From the NCBI RefSeq assembly GCF_014903745.1, contig NZ_JACVXA010000008.1:1-64000 (forward strand): a DNA stretch of 64,000 nt, given 5' to 3'. The notes under the pieces were generated by a model. It was not told the origin of the DNA, searched no databases, and saw only the letters and a list, made by a program, of their open reading frames with translations. Within the stretch, counting starts at the first letter, position 1; every line of letters begins with the position of its first letter. Made by a program: the position numbers and the translations under genes. The stretch is from Mangrovicoccus algicola. GTDB taxonomy: Bacteria; Pseudomonadota; Alphaproteobacteria; Rhodobacterales; Rhodobacteraceae. This document shows positions 36,464 to 45,568 of this stretch, piece after piece.

Positions 36464-38668
36464 ATGGCTGAGACGATCTATCCGCGGAGCGCAACCTACG
36501 TGGTCGGGTCGACTGCGAGTGCTGGCCCGTTTGAAATCCCCTTCCCCTTTGCCGACGAGGACGAGGTTGCCGTCCACGTCAACGGCGTGCGGATCACCGC
36601 CTATTCGGTCACGGTTGCCAGCCGGTACGGCACCGAGGGCAACAAGGTCACGCTCGAAGCCCCGGTATCGAATGCCGGGGTGGTCGTGTCGTCCAGCGTG
36701 CTCCCCGCGCGAGCCATCGGCGACACCTTCACCCAGCAAGAGCTGTCGCGCGAGCTCGACCGGCTGTTCTATCTCTCGCAGGAGGCCGCCGAGCGCGCCG
36801 TGAGCGTCGATCCCGGCAGCGGCGTGGCCGACATCGGCAGCGGGCGCATCCGCACCAGTGCCGATCCTGTCGAGGCGCAGGATCTCGTGACGCTGGGTTA
36901 CGCTGAGCGTGTCCTCTCCGGCGATGCAGCCAGCGCCCTGCAAATCGAGGCAGGCGTTATCCTCGGGCACCCTTGGCGCTACGAGCGCGACGAGGCGGCC
37001 CCGCCCGCCGCCTCCTACCTGGACACGGCCGGGCGGCGCTATCGGCTTCTCAACGACGAGATCGGGCTGCGCTACTTCGACCGCACGCTGCGCGACGGGG
37101 GCCAGATCGGCACCGCGCTGCTGGGCTTCATCGACTATGCCCGCGAGACCGGCCGCGCCGCCGCCGTGATCCCGCCGGGCCTCTACGAGCTTGAACAGGC
37201 CATCGCCGCCAGCCTCGACGGCGACGGCACCAGCGGCGTGCAGATCAGCCTGCGCGGCGCGGGGCGCCGGGCGACGGGCCTGTGGTGCGACGCGGCCAGC
37301 GTGCCGGGCACCGCGATCAGCCTGCAATCCGGGCACCGGCTGTCCAGCTTCGAGCTTGGCGGCTTCTCGCTGGGCTATCGCGGCACGCAGGAAGCCGGAA
37401 GCTGGGCGCTCGATCTGGGTGCGGCCGGGGGCGCGGGGCAGAACCATCGCTCGCTGGTGCTGGATGGGCTGGACCTTGCCCCGTTCGAGTTCCTGACCGG
37501 GCAGGCCGATGGCACGGTGCAATCGTCCTGGGCGAACATGATCCGCGCCGATGGGCACCTCAACGCCCTGCTGCGCGAGGTCCGCCTTCAAGGCGTGGAT
37601 GCCCCCGCTGCCGACTGGTCCGATGACGGGCCGATGTGGGCAACGCTGGTCGGCGTGCAGCTCGACGACTGCGCGGGCGCGGATCTGCTGAAGGTCTCGG
37701 CCGCCGGGATCGGCACGGCCATCCGCAGCCACGGCACGGCATCCGGCGGCAGGCTGGCGATGGATGGCTGCGACCTGCGCGCCGTGCGCACCGGGCTGTC
37801 CTGGCTGCGCCTCGGCGCGCAGGCGGATCTGCGCGTGACCGGCTGCCGGATCCAGCACCGCGATGCGGGCCTGGTCTTCGACGGCGCGGGCCTCGCGGAT
37901 GTGAGCGGCAACACCTTCCGGCAGGAGGCGGCAGACGCGGATTATGCCGATCGCGTCATTCCCGTGGATGTGCTGGCGCAGAACGTCACCAGCATGACCG
38001 CGCAGGGCAACACCCATGCCGGGACCGGCGACCCCCGCCGGATCGGCCTGCGGGTCTCCGGCGCGGGCGGACAGGCGCGCGTGACCGGCGGGACGATCCC
38101 CGCCGGGGCCGTGCTGGCAAGCTGGCTCGACATTCCCGCCGATGCCGGGCTGACGCAGTTCGACCTGCCCGCCACGGCCGAAGGCGCCGAGCCGGCGCTG
38201 TTCATCGCCAATCCCGATGCCGCCCCCGTGCGCCGGATCGGCGGTGCCATGCTGGAAATCTCGCTGCTCGAAAGCACCGATTACGACACCATCCAGCATG
38301 GCGCGTGGGTGACGATCAGCTTCGAGACCCATGACGGACACCCGTTCCTTGATGGAGCCTTCGGCCCCGAGGGCGTGACCGTGCCCGATGGGCTGGGCGT
38401 CACACGCGCCCGCGCCGTGGCGAATGTGGAGTTCGACACCAACAGCAGCGGCAATCGCGGCCTGGCCATCAACCTCAATGGCTCCACCCGCCTGACCGGC
38501 GCGCAATCCACGGCGAATGGCGTGGCAAACCGCCCGACCTCGCTGAGCGTCCAGACGCCATGGTTCGATGTGACGCCCGGCGACGTGATCTCTGTCCAGG
38601 TCGTGCAGACCACCGGCAGCGCGCTCGCAATCTCTTCCCCGACCAACATGAGCGTGGAGTTCATCTGA
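36464..38668 (+). CDS. Tail fibre protein
   Basis: 734 residues from ATG 36464; an upstream in-frame start at 36362 would lie in the gp16-like gene. The N-terminus (MAETIYPRSATYVVGSTASA and FEIPFPFADEDEVAVHVNG) matches the T7 gp17-type virion-binding domain. A helical stalk (LDRLFYLSQEAAERAVSV) and a long beta-rich, glycine/asparagine-containing distal part follow. It should recognise the host surface. Its stop overlaps the next start by one base. Confidence 0.8.
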   Translation: MAETIYPRSATYVVGSTASAGPFEIPFPFADEDEVAVHVNGVRITAYSVTVASRYGTEGNKVTLEAPVSNAGVVVSSSVLPARAIGDTFTQQELSRELDRLFYLSQEAAERAVSVDPGSGVADIGSGRIRTSADPVEAQDLVTLGYAERVLSGDAASALQIEAGVILGHPWRYERDEAAPPAASYLDTAGRRYRLLNDEIGLRYFDRTLRDGGQIGTALLGFIDYARETGRAAAVIPPGLYELEQAIAASLDGDGTSGVQISLRGAGRRATGLWCDAASVPGTAISLQSGHRLSSFELGGFSLGYRGTQEAGSWALDLGAAGGAGQNHRSLVLDGLDLAPFEFLTGQADGTVQSSWANMIRADGHLNALLREVRLQGVDAPAADWSDDGPMWATLVGVQLDDCAGADLLKVSAAGIGTAIRSHGTASGGRLAMDGCDLRAVRTGLSWLRLGAQADLRVTGCRIQHRDAGLVFDGAGLADVSGNTFRQEAADADYADRVIPVDVLAQNVTSMTAQGNTHAGTGDPRRIGLRVSGAGGQARVTGGTIPAGAVLASWLDIPADAGLTQFDLPATAEGAEPALFIANPDAAPVRRIGGAMLEISLLESTDYDTIQHGAWVTISFETHDGHPFLDGAFGPEGVTVPDGLGVTRARAVANVEFDTNSSGNRGLAINLNGSTRLTGAQSTANGVANRPTSLSVQTPWFDVTPGDVISVQVVQTTGSALAISSPTNMSVEFI

Positions 38669-38907
38669 TGTCTGAAAAGATCACCAGCCTCCGCGATTAC
38701 CTGCCGGTGATCGCGGCCGTCGTGGCAATGGCCTCCGCCTTTGCCGTGGCCGACCGGCGCGGTGAGGCAAATTCCGTCCGGATCAACGACATCGAGGCGC
38801 GCGTGCGTGTCCTCGAAGCCCGCTCGATCCGGCTCGACGAGCGGCTGCAAACCATCCTCGACGTGCAGATCGAAATCCGTGAACAGATCAAGGACCTTCA
38901 GCGATGA
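38668..38907 (+). CDS. Small membrane-anchored coiled-coil protein (possible holin or spanin)
   Basis: 79 residues: one hydrophobic helix near the N-terminus (LPVIAAVVAMASAFAVADRR), then a heptad-rich charged helix to the end (IEARVRVLEARSIRLDERLQ). The position between fibre and amidase and this layout suit an i-spanin (Rz-like) or a pinholin-type lysis protein. It overlaps the amidase start by ATGA. No motif settles which. Confidence 0.6.
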   Translation: MSEKITSLRDYLPVIAAVVAMASAFAVADRRGEANSVRINDIEARVRVLEARSIRLDERLQTILDVQIEIREQIKDLQR

Positions 38908-39461
38908 CCTACATTCCCGACAGCGCCGTGAAGTTCATCTTCGTGCACTACTCGGCGACCTATGACGATCAGGTCGTGACCGCCGCCGACATCGAGCGGA
39001 TGCACCTGAAGCGGGGTTTCAACAAGATCGGCTATCACGCCTTCATCCGCCGCACCGGCACCGTCGAGCCCGGCCGCGACATGACCCGGCCCGGCAAGGT
39101 CGAACAGGGCGCGCAGGTCTCGGGGCACAATCACCACAGCGTCGGCGTGTGCTTCGCAGGCGGGCTCAAGCGCGGACATGGCGTGAACAAGGGCTTCGAC
39201 ACCCGCACGCCGGAACAGACCGAGGCGCTTATCGCATGGATCGATGCGCAGCTCGCGCGCTTCGGCGGCGACGGGATGGATCCCGCCAAGGGGCCGCTCG
39301 TGGTCGGGCACCGCGATGCCAAAGGTGCCGCCACGCAATGCCCCGGATTTGATGTTGCGCCCTGGTGGGCAGAAGTACAGGCCAATCGACGCGCGGCGAA
39401 GCGGCCCCGCATTGGCCTTCTCGCAGCCATCGTCAACCTGCTCAAAGGAGCCCGCGCATGA
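38904..39461 (+). CDS. N-acetylmuramoyl-L-alanine amidase (endolysin)
   Basis: 185 residues, T7 lysozyme-like amidase_2 fold. Zinc ligands are H15 (FVHYSAT), H136 (VVGHRDA) and C146 (TQCPGF); Y44 (GYHAF) is the catalytic tyrosine. T7 has a lysine two residues before the cysteine, here a threonine. It cuts the amide bond between muramic acid and the stem peptide for lysis. No signal peptide; a hydrophobic C-terminal stretch IGLLAAIVNLLKG might aid membrane contact. T7's enzyme also inhibits its own RNA polymerase; no such polymerase exists here. Confidence 0.9.
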   Translation: MTYIPDSAVKFIFVHYSATYDDQVVTAADIERMHLKRGFNKIGYHAFIRRTGTVEPGRDMTRPGKVEQGAQVSGHNHHSVGVCFAGGLKRGHGVNKGFDTRTPEQTEALIAWIDAQLARFGGDGMDPAKGPLVVGHRDAKGAATQCPGFDVAPWWAEVQANRRAAKRPRIGLLAAIVNLLKGARA

Positions 39462-39715
39462 AGCCTCTGAACAAGTCCAAGACCCTCAAGGCCAACGTCC
39501 TGGGCGCCGTGGGCGGCGCCATTGCCGCGGTCGATCCGTCCCTTGTCCTCGACGCCATGACCATCGCCTCCTCGGCGACGGGCGGCACCGGGGAAATCGT
39601 CATTCCGTCCGGCCAGATCACGACCTCCGGCGTCGTCATGCTGATCTGGTCGGTGGTCAACGCGCTCCTGCGCCTCAAGACCGGCCAGCCGGTTTCGATG
39701 CGCATCGGCAAATAA
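39458..39715 (+). CDS. Small membrane protein in the lysis cluster (holin candidate)
   Basis: 85 residues; ATG 39458 follows AAAGGAG. It has a weakly hydrophobic N-terminal half (VLGAVGGAIAAVDPSLVLDA) and a clear membrane helix later (TTSGVVMLIWSVVNALLRL), ending basic. Position just after the endolysin fits a holin; sequence alone does not prove it. Coupled with the amidase stop. Confidence 0.55.
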   Translation: MKPLNKSKTLKANVLGAVGGAIAAVDPSLVLDAMTIASSATGGTGEIVIPSGQITTSGVVMLIWSVVNALLRLKTGQPVSMRIGK

Positions 39716-39742
39716 CCCAAGTCAAGAAAAAAAGGCTACCTA

Positions 39743-41092
39743 ATGACCCAAACCACCCTCCAAGCAGAAGCGGCGATGCCGCTTTCCCATTTCGACCCGA
39801 CCCTGAACGATAGCGTCGATGGCGCGCAGGATATCGGGCCGGCAATCGTCGCGGCCGTCCGCCACGCGCAGGAACATGGCGCCGCAACGCTGGTCATCCC
39901 GCCGGGTGAATGGGAAATGCGCAGCGTGATCGACATCGATCTGGACTTCGACGCGCAAGGCAATGAGGTTTCCTGCCACTTCAAGATTGTCGGCGCGGGC
40001 ATGAACCTGTCGAAGATCATCATGCGCCCATGGATGTACCCGGCCAAGGACCGCATCCGGCTGGACACCTCCAAGCGCAACTCGACGCTGGAAATCTCCG
40101 ACCTCGCATTCCTCGCCATTGGCCAGGGCATGCAGGAAGACACCTTCCTCCTGCGCTCGCGCGCCGTTCGCCGCGGTGGCCAGATGCAGCGCACCGCCGT
40201 CATCCGCAACGTGCTGGTCATGGGCTATGACGACTACCACGGCGGCGGGAGCCGGGAGTATTTCCGCAACCTGTTCGACCTGAGCTGCCACAACCGGCCG
40301 CTGATCGAGAACCTGGTGACGGATGCAGGCACCAACGAGAACGTGTACACCGGCTCCGACTGGTCGGATGACAGCGATCTCTGGACCGTGGATCGCGCGC
40401 TTGTCCTCGACGGCGCCTATGCTCCCGAGGTCGATCAGTGCATCTTCTCGCGTGCGCGCTACGGGATCATCTGCCGGGGCAATATCCCCGAGACCGAAAC
40501 CTCCCCGATCGACTTCACCTATGCGGCGGACGACGAAGGCGGGCAGCCCGAGGTCGGCGTGTTCACCAACAACCGCTTCCCGACCTGCATCCTGGGCCTT
40601 GTCTGGCATCGCGACGGTCAGGAGCCGGGCCTGTCGGTCCGCGGGAACTTCTTCGATTTCCGCGACTACGGCGCCTATGTGAAAGGCGCCCGCATGGGCG
40701 AGATCCTGAACAACACCTTCGTGCAGAAGGTGGTCGACGAGGCAGAGTATCCGACCCGGACCAACCCGAAGGACATCCTGCTCAATGACGTGGATGGCCT
40801 GCTGATCGAGCACAACTTCTTCCAGGGCGGCAACCCCGTTCAGGGAACGCCGGACCCGATGCGCATTGCCATCGACATCCATTGCGACGACCCTGCCACC
40901 GAGCAGACGCAGGATGTGATCGTGGGCACGAACTATGTCGCCCAGGCCGCGGTGCTGGAACGCTACTGCCGCAAGATGGCCAATACCGGCGCCCTTTACT
41001 ACAAGGATCCGGTGGTCGCGGGAAGCGCCACCGTCGGCCAGCCGATGCTGCTGGAAGCTGCCGCAACCATCAAGCACACGCCTTACGCCTGA
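39743..41092 (+). CDS. Tailspike with right-handed beta-helix (putative depolymerase)
   Basis: 449 residues. After a short head (MTQTTLQAEAAMPLSHFDPT) the sequence shows pectate-lyase-like coil repeats (TLVIPPGEWEMRSVIDID, EILNNTFVQKVVDEA, GLLIEHNFFQGG). Such proteins trimerise and often cut or bind capsular or O-antigen polysaccharide. It lacks an obvious virion-anchor domain, so it may dock on the gp17-like fibre. Last gene of the late operon, before a strong terminator. Confidence 0.7.
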   Translation: MTQTTLQAEAAMPLSHFDPTLNDSVDGAQDIGPAIVAAVRHAQEHGAATLVIPPGEWEMRSVIDIDLDFDAQGNEVSCHFKIVGAGMNLSKIIMRPWMYPAKDRIRLDTSKRNSTLEISDLAFLAIGQGMQEDTFLLRSRAVRRGGQMQRTAVIRNVLVMGYDDYHGGGSREYFRNLFDLSCHNRPLIENLVTDAGTNENVYTGSDWSDDSDLWTVDRALVLDGAYAPEVDQCIFSRARYGIICRGNIPETETSPIDFTYAADDEGGQPEVGVFTNNRFPTCILGLVWHRDGQEPGLSVRGNFFDFRDYGAYVKGARMGEILNNTFVQKVVDEAEYPTRTNPKDILLNDVDGLLIEHNFFQGGNPVQGTPDPMRIAIDIHCDDPATEQTQDVIVGTNYVAQAAVLERYCRKMANTGALYYKDPVVAGSATVGQPMLLEAAATIKHTPYA

Positions 41093-41115
41093 CCCGTCAG
41101 CAATCATGAAAAACG

Positions 41116-41150
41116 CCCCGCCGGAGTGATCCGGCGGGGTTACTCTTTCC
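41116..41150 (+). terminator. Bidirectional terminator at the end of the late operon
   Basis: Perfect 10-bp stem CCCCGCCGGA/TCCGGCGGGG with a GTGA loop, then TTACTCTTTCC on the right and A-rich DNA (GAAAAACG) on the left, which reads as T on the minus strand. It separates late genes from the opposing right arm. Confidence 0.75.
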
Positions 41151-41391
41151 GGTCTCGCCCATGGGAAAGGGCACAAGCTTCCGCAATACCGTTGCGAGGA
41201 GAGTTCCCGGGCCCAAGCAGCGGATCGCAGCCCTATCGCAACATCCGCGCCATTGGTAACGTCACGTTAGGCACCCACAGGAGGGGCGGGGAAGCCTACT
41301 TCCGATACGTGCGCACATTGATCGAAGCCAGCCTGCCGTAGTGGTCCTTGACCACCAAATTTGCCCGGGACCTTGTTCCATGCGGAGGGGA

Positions 41392-42489
41392 TCAATCACT
41401 AACGCTTATCCAGCCACGAATGCTGGCGATATTTCGCCGCCAAGCATCTTCGAAAGTTACCCGCTCAATAGAGTTCTGCCCTGGAAACTCGAATTTTTGG
41501 ATTTTTACCCTCATCATCTCAACGTGAAAATCACCAACACTGGACGGCGACGGAACCAAAAAGACAGATCCAGTTAGAGAAACCACTTCTTCGCCGCGCT
41601 CAATTTCAGCGCCTATGAATTGATCCCTATATGTCCCTATGACTGCAACTTCCCTGTCGCGATAGTCAAAAATCATGAAGTCTCCTTCCCTGGAAGCGGC
41701 CCGGTTCCCCGCCCAGTTTCCGAGCAAGTTCACAGAAGCAAAAACCGCCACAGCCACAACGAAGAAACTGCCATAGCGGCTATCAACACCCACAGGCCCA
41801 AGAAACCACGAGCGGACTTCACGATCTTGATCCATTGACTCTTGAACAATGTCCCGCCAAAGAGTGCCGCTTCGCATCCTCCTGCGAAGCGCAATCCCAT
41901 TCCAGCCCCCCACGATTAGGAGATAAAAAACTATGGCTTGCGAGATGTAAGAAAACCCTGTAAGCGCCATTGAAAACATTAACAATACCAATGGAAATAA
42001 AACATGTGGGGAAACAAAACTATAATCCGCGAGTATTTCTAGAGCTCGCATAGGAAATGCGTATACAGTATTATATATCATGATGGAGAGTAGCGCCACG
42101 CCGCCTGCAGCCACGATAATTTTCGACACCTCAAGATCGACAAATACCTCGTCGACACCAAAGTATCTCAAATAAGACGATTGGAACTCATAGGTCAAAT
42201 AATAGCCAATACCCGTGATTAAGGCGATAAGAGCTGCCTCTTTCCCTACGATTTCTGAAAGTGAGTACGGAATGAAGCCGGGTGGCTGTTCCTGCTTTTT
42301 ATTCTGGGCATCCAGATCGTTTTCTTGCCGCACGGAAATATATCCTCTCAATTCACTGTTTAAGCGACATTCCCAAAATGGTATGTTGCTCGAAGACAAG
42401 ATCTCTTGGCTGGGCAAGTGGTTCAAGTCTTTTCCCTGTCGATTACAGGCGGCGACGAAAGCGCCAAGAGTTGCGGGGGATTCGTCCAC
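41392..42489 (-). CDS. Five-helix membrane protein (cargo gene at the end of the right arm)
   Basis: 365 residues from GTG 42489 with GGAGG only about 3 bases upstream. A 75-residue soluble N-terminus precedes five predicted membrane helices at about 84-104, 121-143, 160-182, 185-201 and 240-260, then a soluble C-terminal domain of about 100 residues with beta character (VAVIGTYRDQFIGAEIERGE). Codons are more AT-rich than adjacent phage genes. I do not recognise the family. Its gene is read leftward, 450 bases after the helicase. Position and codon bias suggest a moron, perhaps for superinfection exclusion or defence, without direct evidence. Confidence 0.7.
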   Translation of the reverse strand: MDESPATLGAFVAACNRQGKDLNHLPSQEILSSSNIPFWECRLNSELRGYISVRQENDLDAQNKKQEQPPGFIPYSLSEIVGKEAALIALITGIGYYLTYEFQSSYLRYFGVDEVFVDLEVSKIIVAAGGVALLSIMIYNTVYAFPMRALEILADYSFVSPHVLFPLVLLMFSMALTGFSYISQAIVFYLLIVGGWNGIALRRRMRSGTLWRDIVQESMDQDREVRSWFLGPVGVDSRYGSFFVVAVAVFASVNLLGNWAGNRAASREGDFMIFDYRDREVAVIGTYRDQFIGAEIERGEEVVSLTGSVFLVPSPSSVGDFHVEMMRVKIQKFEFPGQNSIERVTFEDAWRRNIASIRGWISVSD

Positions 42490-42941
42490 CTGCCTCCAAG
42501 ATATCAGCCTTGCGGCAACCCTTGTCAGCGCGGTGGATCTTCTTGTCTTGCCGCTCTTTTTGAGTTCAGGCTTGGATAGCTGTGATCCGCATACTGCTGG
42601 CGCTCGAAGGCAGCGAATGGTCGTGACTTAACCGTCGCTGTAGCATCCATAATAGGAGCAATCCGCCACTCAGCCTTGCACCTCTATAAAGCGCCAAGAA
42701 CAAATGCTTTGGTGGTGCCAAGCACCTGGATTTCGCGCTAAAGGCGACTGTCCGGAAATCTGGCTGCAATCGCAGCATTCAAAGACAGCGCTGAGAGCCC
42801 GATGATGGCCGGAAGCGTTAGTGGGCGACGGGCGTCCGAGAGGCTGAAAACTGCGCCCAGCAGACCGTCGCGATTGCGCACGTCCCTGGGGTGCTGTATA
42901 TACCTCCCTCCACCTTCCTCTCCGGTGGCAACCGGAGGCAT
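42490..42941. other. Gap between helicase and membrane-protein genes
   Basis: 450 bases without a convincing gene. Just after the helicase stop is a hairpin CTCCGGT-GGCA-ACCGGAG (42920-42937) with no T-run. Short open frames here have neither good starts nor protein-like composition. The membrane-protein promoter is expected here but I cannot place it. Confidence 0.4.
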
Positions 42942-44087
42942 CTAATCCGCCACCAACGTAAGGCGTTTCTGTGCGCGGGTGACTGCGGTATAGAGCCAGC
43001 GGTGGGCGTCATCGCGGAACAGGTCGCTCTCATCGTAGACGATGACGTGCCGCCACTGGCTGCCCTGAGCCTTGTGGCAGGTCATCGCGTAGCCGTAATC
43101 GAACTGCTGGCTGTGCTTGAGGTCTTTCCAGTGCAGGTCCTCGGCCCCGCCAAGAAAGAACTCCTGGCGCACGGAGGTGATGAAGGCCCCGCGCTTGGCG
43201 TTGTCGTCGTCGACCAGCTTCATGCGGAACTTGTTCGAGCCGCGCTTGCGGTGCAGCATTTCGCGCACGCTGAACAAGCCGCCGTTGAAGATCCCCATGC
43301 TCTTGTCATTCTTCAGGCAAAGGAGCCTGTCGCCGATCTCCGGGGCGGGACCGGAGCGGCCCAGCGTGCGCCGGATCCGTTTGTTGAAGCCGTTGCGCAG
43401 GGTGTGGGTGCCAACGATCACCTGATCCGCCTGCACCACCTCCTGCGCGGTCAGCGTGCCGCGCGGAACCATGCGCACCGCGCCGCCGCGATCCCATGTC
43501 TGCGGCACGTCACCTTGCCGGATCATGGTGGCCAGGGCGATGATCGGGTTGCCCTCGGCCTGCCGGTGGATCTCGGTCAGCATCGCATCCGGGTCGGCCT
43601 CGGTGAAATAGCCCGCGCTCGACACGGGCGGAAGCTGCGCGGGATCGCCCAGCACGAGGACCGGCCTGCCGAAAGAAAGGATGTCCTTGGCCAGTTCTTC
43701 GCCGACCATGGAGCATTCGTCGATCACGATGAGCGAGGCGCCCACGCAATCGCTCTCCTTGTTGATGACATAGGTGACAGACCCATCCTTGCCGTCGACC
43801 GGCTGGTAGATCGTCGAGTGGATCGTCGCGGCGCCGTGGCATCCGGAGCGGCGCATTTGCAGCGCGGCCTTGCCGGTGAAGGCCATGAACACGACATGCC
43901 CCCGGCACGCCGCGGCGATGGTTTTGGCGATCGTCGTCTTGCCGGTTCCGGCATAGCCGAACAGCCGGAAAATCTGCGGGCGGCGTTCCTCGGGGGTGGC
44001 CAGCCAATCCATCACGCTTTCGAGCGCGACAACCTGGCCGGGGGAATAGTTCTGGGTCTGGGGGGAAAGCAGGGCTGCGCCGTCCAT
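42942..44087 (-). CDS. RecD/Dda-like superfamily 1 DNA helicase
   Basis: 381 residues. Walker A GYAGTGKT (44-51), Walker B VIDECSM (121-127), motif III GDPAQLPPV (147-155), and a C-terminal UvrD_C_2-type motif TCHKAQGSQW (near 335-345). It unwinds DNA during phage replication or recombination, like T4 Dda. ATG 44087 has AGGTAAG upstream. It reads leftward with ssb and the recombination genes, and is the last conserved gene of that operon. Confidence 0.92.
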   Translation of the reverse strand: MDGAALLSPQTQNYSPGQVVALESVMDWLATPEERRPQIFRLFGYAGTGKTTIAKTIAAACRGHVVFMAFTGKAALQMRRSGCHGAATIHSTIYQPVDGKDGSVTYVINKESDCVGASLIVIDECSMVGEELAKDILSFGRPVLVLGDPAQLPPVSSAGYFTEADPDAMLTEIHRQAEGNPIIALATMIRQGDVPQTWDRGGAVRMVPRGTLTAQEVVQADQVIVGTHTLRNGFNKRIRRTLGRSGPAPEIGDRLLCLKNDKSMGIFNGGLFSVREMLHRKRGSNKFRMKLVDDDNAKRGAFITSVRQEFFLGGAEDLHWKDLKHSQQFDYGYAMTCHKAQGSQWRHVIVYDESDLFRDDAHRWLYTAVTRAQKRLTLVAD

Positions 44088-44091
44088 GGTC

Positions 44092-44250
44092 TTACCTTTT
44101 CATGAGCGGGACGAGTGCCACCGCTGATGCAATGGCCAGAACGATCCCGAGGGCTGGGGAAGCCATGAGCGCGGCCCCGAGGACCACGCCCAGGCAGAAG
44201 GCGCGCGCTTGGGGCTTCAAGCGCGCCAGGGCGTCAGAACGGGATTTCAT
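44092..44250 (-). CDS. Small membrane protein between ssb and helicase
   Basis: 52 residues from ATG 44250, inside the end of the SSB-like gene (17-base overlap) and stopping 4 bases before the helicase start. A basic N-terminus (MKSRSDALARLKPQ) is followed by two short hydrophobic helices (AFCLGVVLGAALMASPA, LGIVLAIASAVALVPL). Tight packing supports a real gene. Function unknown. Confidence 0.5.
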   Translation of the reverse strand: MKSRSDALARLKPQARAFCLGVVLGAALMASPALGIVLAIASAVALVPLMKR

Positions 44251-44785
44251 CGTCGGAATATCCGCCGCCTCCGCCGCGCTGGTTGCCATAGCCCTGCTGG
44301 CCGCCATGGTTCTGCTGGCCGCCATGCGCGGTCCCGCCTCCATAGCCGCCGCCCTGCTGGTTGCCGTAGCCGCCGCCCTGCGGGCCTTGCTGGTTGCCGC
44401 CCCAGCCGTTGCCGCCCTGCTGGCCGCCACCGCCACCGCCTCCGCCCTGCTGCTGGCGCTCGCTGATCTTAAGGGACAGGAAGTCCCGGCCGTCCTTGCT
44501 GCGCTTCCACGCCGCGATGCGCATGTGCGACAGCGGACCATCGCAGGGGCCGGAGAATTGCGGGGCCTTCTCGTTGTCCTGCCGGTCGTTCGGGAACAGC
44601 GGGCCGACGCGCTGGTAGAGCACCAGCTCGCGCTTGCCGTCCCGGCTGACCTGCTCGAACAGCATCACGACGCGCGTCTCCTGCCCGTTGATGTTGAGCT
44701 TGCCCGAGCCGGACAGGATCTGATCGTCATGCGGCTTGAAGACGATGCCGCTGTTGGTGTTGTCGTAACCGCTGCCATCTGCCAT
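44234..44785 (-). CDS. Single-stranded DNA-binding-like protein
   Basis: 183 residues. An N-terminal domain of about 110 (GIVFKPHDDQILSGSGKLNI; RVVMLFEQVSRDGKRELVLY) may be an OB fold. Then come about 55 residues of glycine/glutamine repeats and the tip DDEIPF, which matches the SSB C-terminal peptide that recruits replication and repair proteins. The N-terminal domain is divergent from bacterial SSB. It lies between a RecD-like helicase and an annealing-protein candidate, as expected for a phage replication module. Confidence 0.7.
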   Translation of the reverse strand: MADGSGYDNTNSGIVFKPHDDQILSGSGKLNINGQETRVVMLFEQVSRDGKRELVLYQRVGPLFPNDRQDNEKAPQFSGPCDGPLSHMRIAAWKRSKDGRDFLSLKISERQQQGGGGGGGGQQGGNGWGGNQQGPQGGGYGNQQGGGYGGGTAHGGQQNHGGQQGYGNQRGGGGGYSDDEIPF

Positions 44786-44803
44786 GGGAGTTTTCCTTTC
44801 CTG

Positions 44804-45556
44804 TTACCAGCCGCTCGGGGCGCTGTTCTGGCGTTGCGTGTCGGGGGTGCGGGGGTTCTGCTGGGTGCCCTGCTGGGGCTGCTGCTCGCCGCGCAGCGGG
44901 GCGTCGGGGTTTCCGTCCCATTCCCAGCCGCCATCCTGCTTGGGCTGCTGCTGCTGGGCAGACGGGCCATCCATGCCGGGGGCATTGTGCGGCTGGCTGG
45001 TGTACTTGTCGTCGAAGATGCCGAGGAAGATGTCGGCGCAGGCCCCGAGCCAGCTTGCCGCCTTGGTATAGGCGTCGGTCAGGCTCTTCTTGGCCGCATC
45101 CTCGTCCACGATCCACTTGCCCGACTTGGCCATGTAGACCATGGGCGTGCCGCCGAAGGCCGAGAAGGTGCGCCGCTCGCCGCTTTCCTTGTCGACCAGC
45201 CAGAACTCGATCTCCAGCTGGTGGTGCTGCTCGCGGATGATCTCGAAGCGCTGCTTGCGGCTCATCAGGCGCGGCGGGGCATCGGGCGGCCCGTCGCGCA
45301 TGACTTCCTCGATCTCGACGGGGATCTGGTGGGGCACGCCTTCGCGGATCGTCTCGCGCACGACGTTGAAGCCCCAGCGCCCGCCGATAGGGCCCAGCAC
45401 CTCCGTCAGCTTCATGATGATGTAGGTCGGGTTCGGGCTGTCGCCCTTGTAGCTCTTGCCGGTGATCGGCTTCGTGAACCGCTTGTCCACCGGACGGAGC
45501 GTTTCCCACAGCGCGATATTGGACGTGAACTGGTTGTGCATCGAGCCATCGGGCAT
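44804..45556 (-). CDS. Probable single-strand annealing protein (Rad52/ERF-like)
   Basis: 250 residues. KPITGKSYKGDSPNPTYIIM then LTEVLGPIGGRWGFNVV and, later, DAAKKSLTDAYTKAASWLGA resemble Rad52-type or ERF-like phage annealases that pair complementary single strands. The C-terminal 55 residues are Gln/Pro-rich and disordered. It sits beside ssb and two genes from a YqaJ exonuclease, the classical two-component phage recombination set. The exact family is inferred. Confidence 0.55.
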   Translation of the reverse strand: MPDGSMHNQFTSNIALWETLRPVDKRFTKPITGKSYKGDSPNPTYIIMKLTEVLGPIGGRWGFNVVRETIREGVPHQIPVEIEEVMRDGPPDAPPRLMSRKQRFEIIREQHHQLEIEFWLVDKESGERRTFSAFGGTPMVYMAKSGKWIVDEDAAKKSLTDAYTKAASWLGACADIFLGIFDDKYTSQPHNAPGMDGPSAQQQQPKQDGGWEWDGNPDAPLRGEQQPQQGTQQNPRTPDTQRQNSAPSGW

Positions 45557-45568
45557 CGGCTTGTCTCC

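Noticed and set aside
42566-42941. Short minus-strand frames between helicase and membrane-protein genes
   Set aside because: No ribosome sites, overlapping each other in different frames, no protein-like pattern.
44340-44470. Repetitive CCGCC/GCTGG stretch as a possible DNA repeat array
   Set aside because: It encodes the Gly/Gln linker of the SSB-like protein; simple coding repeat.
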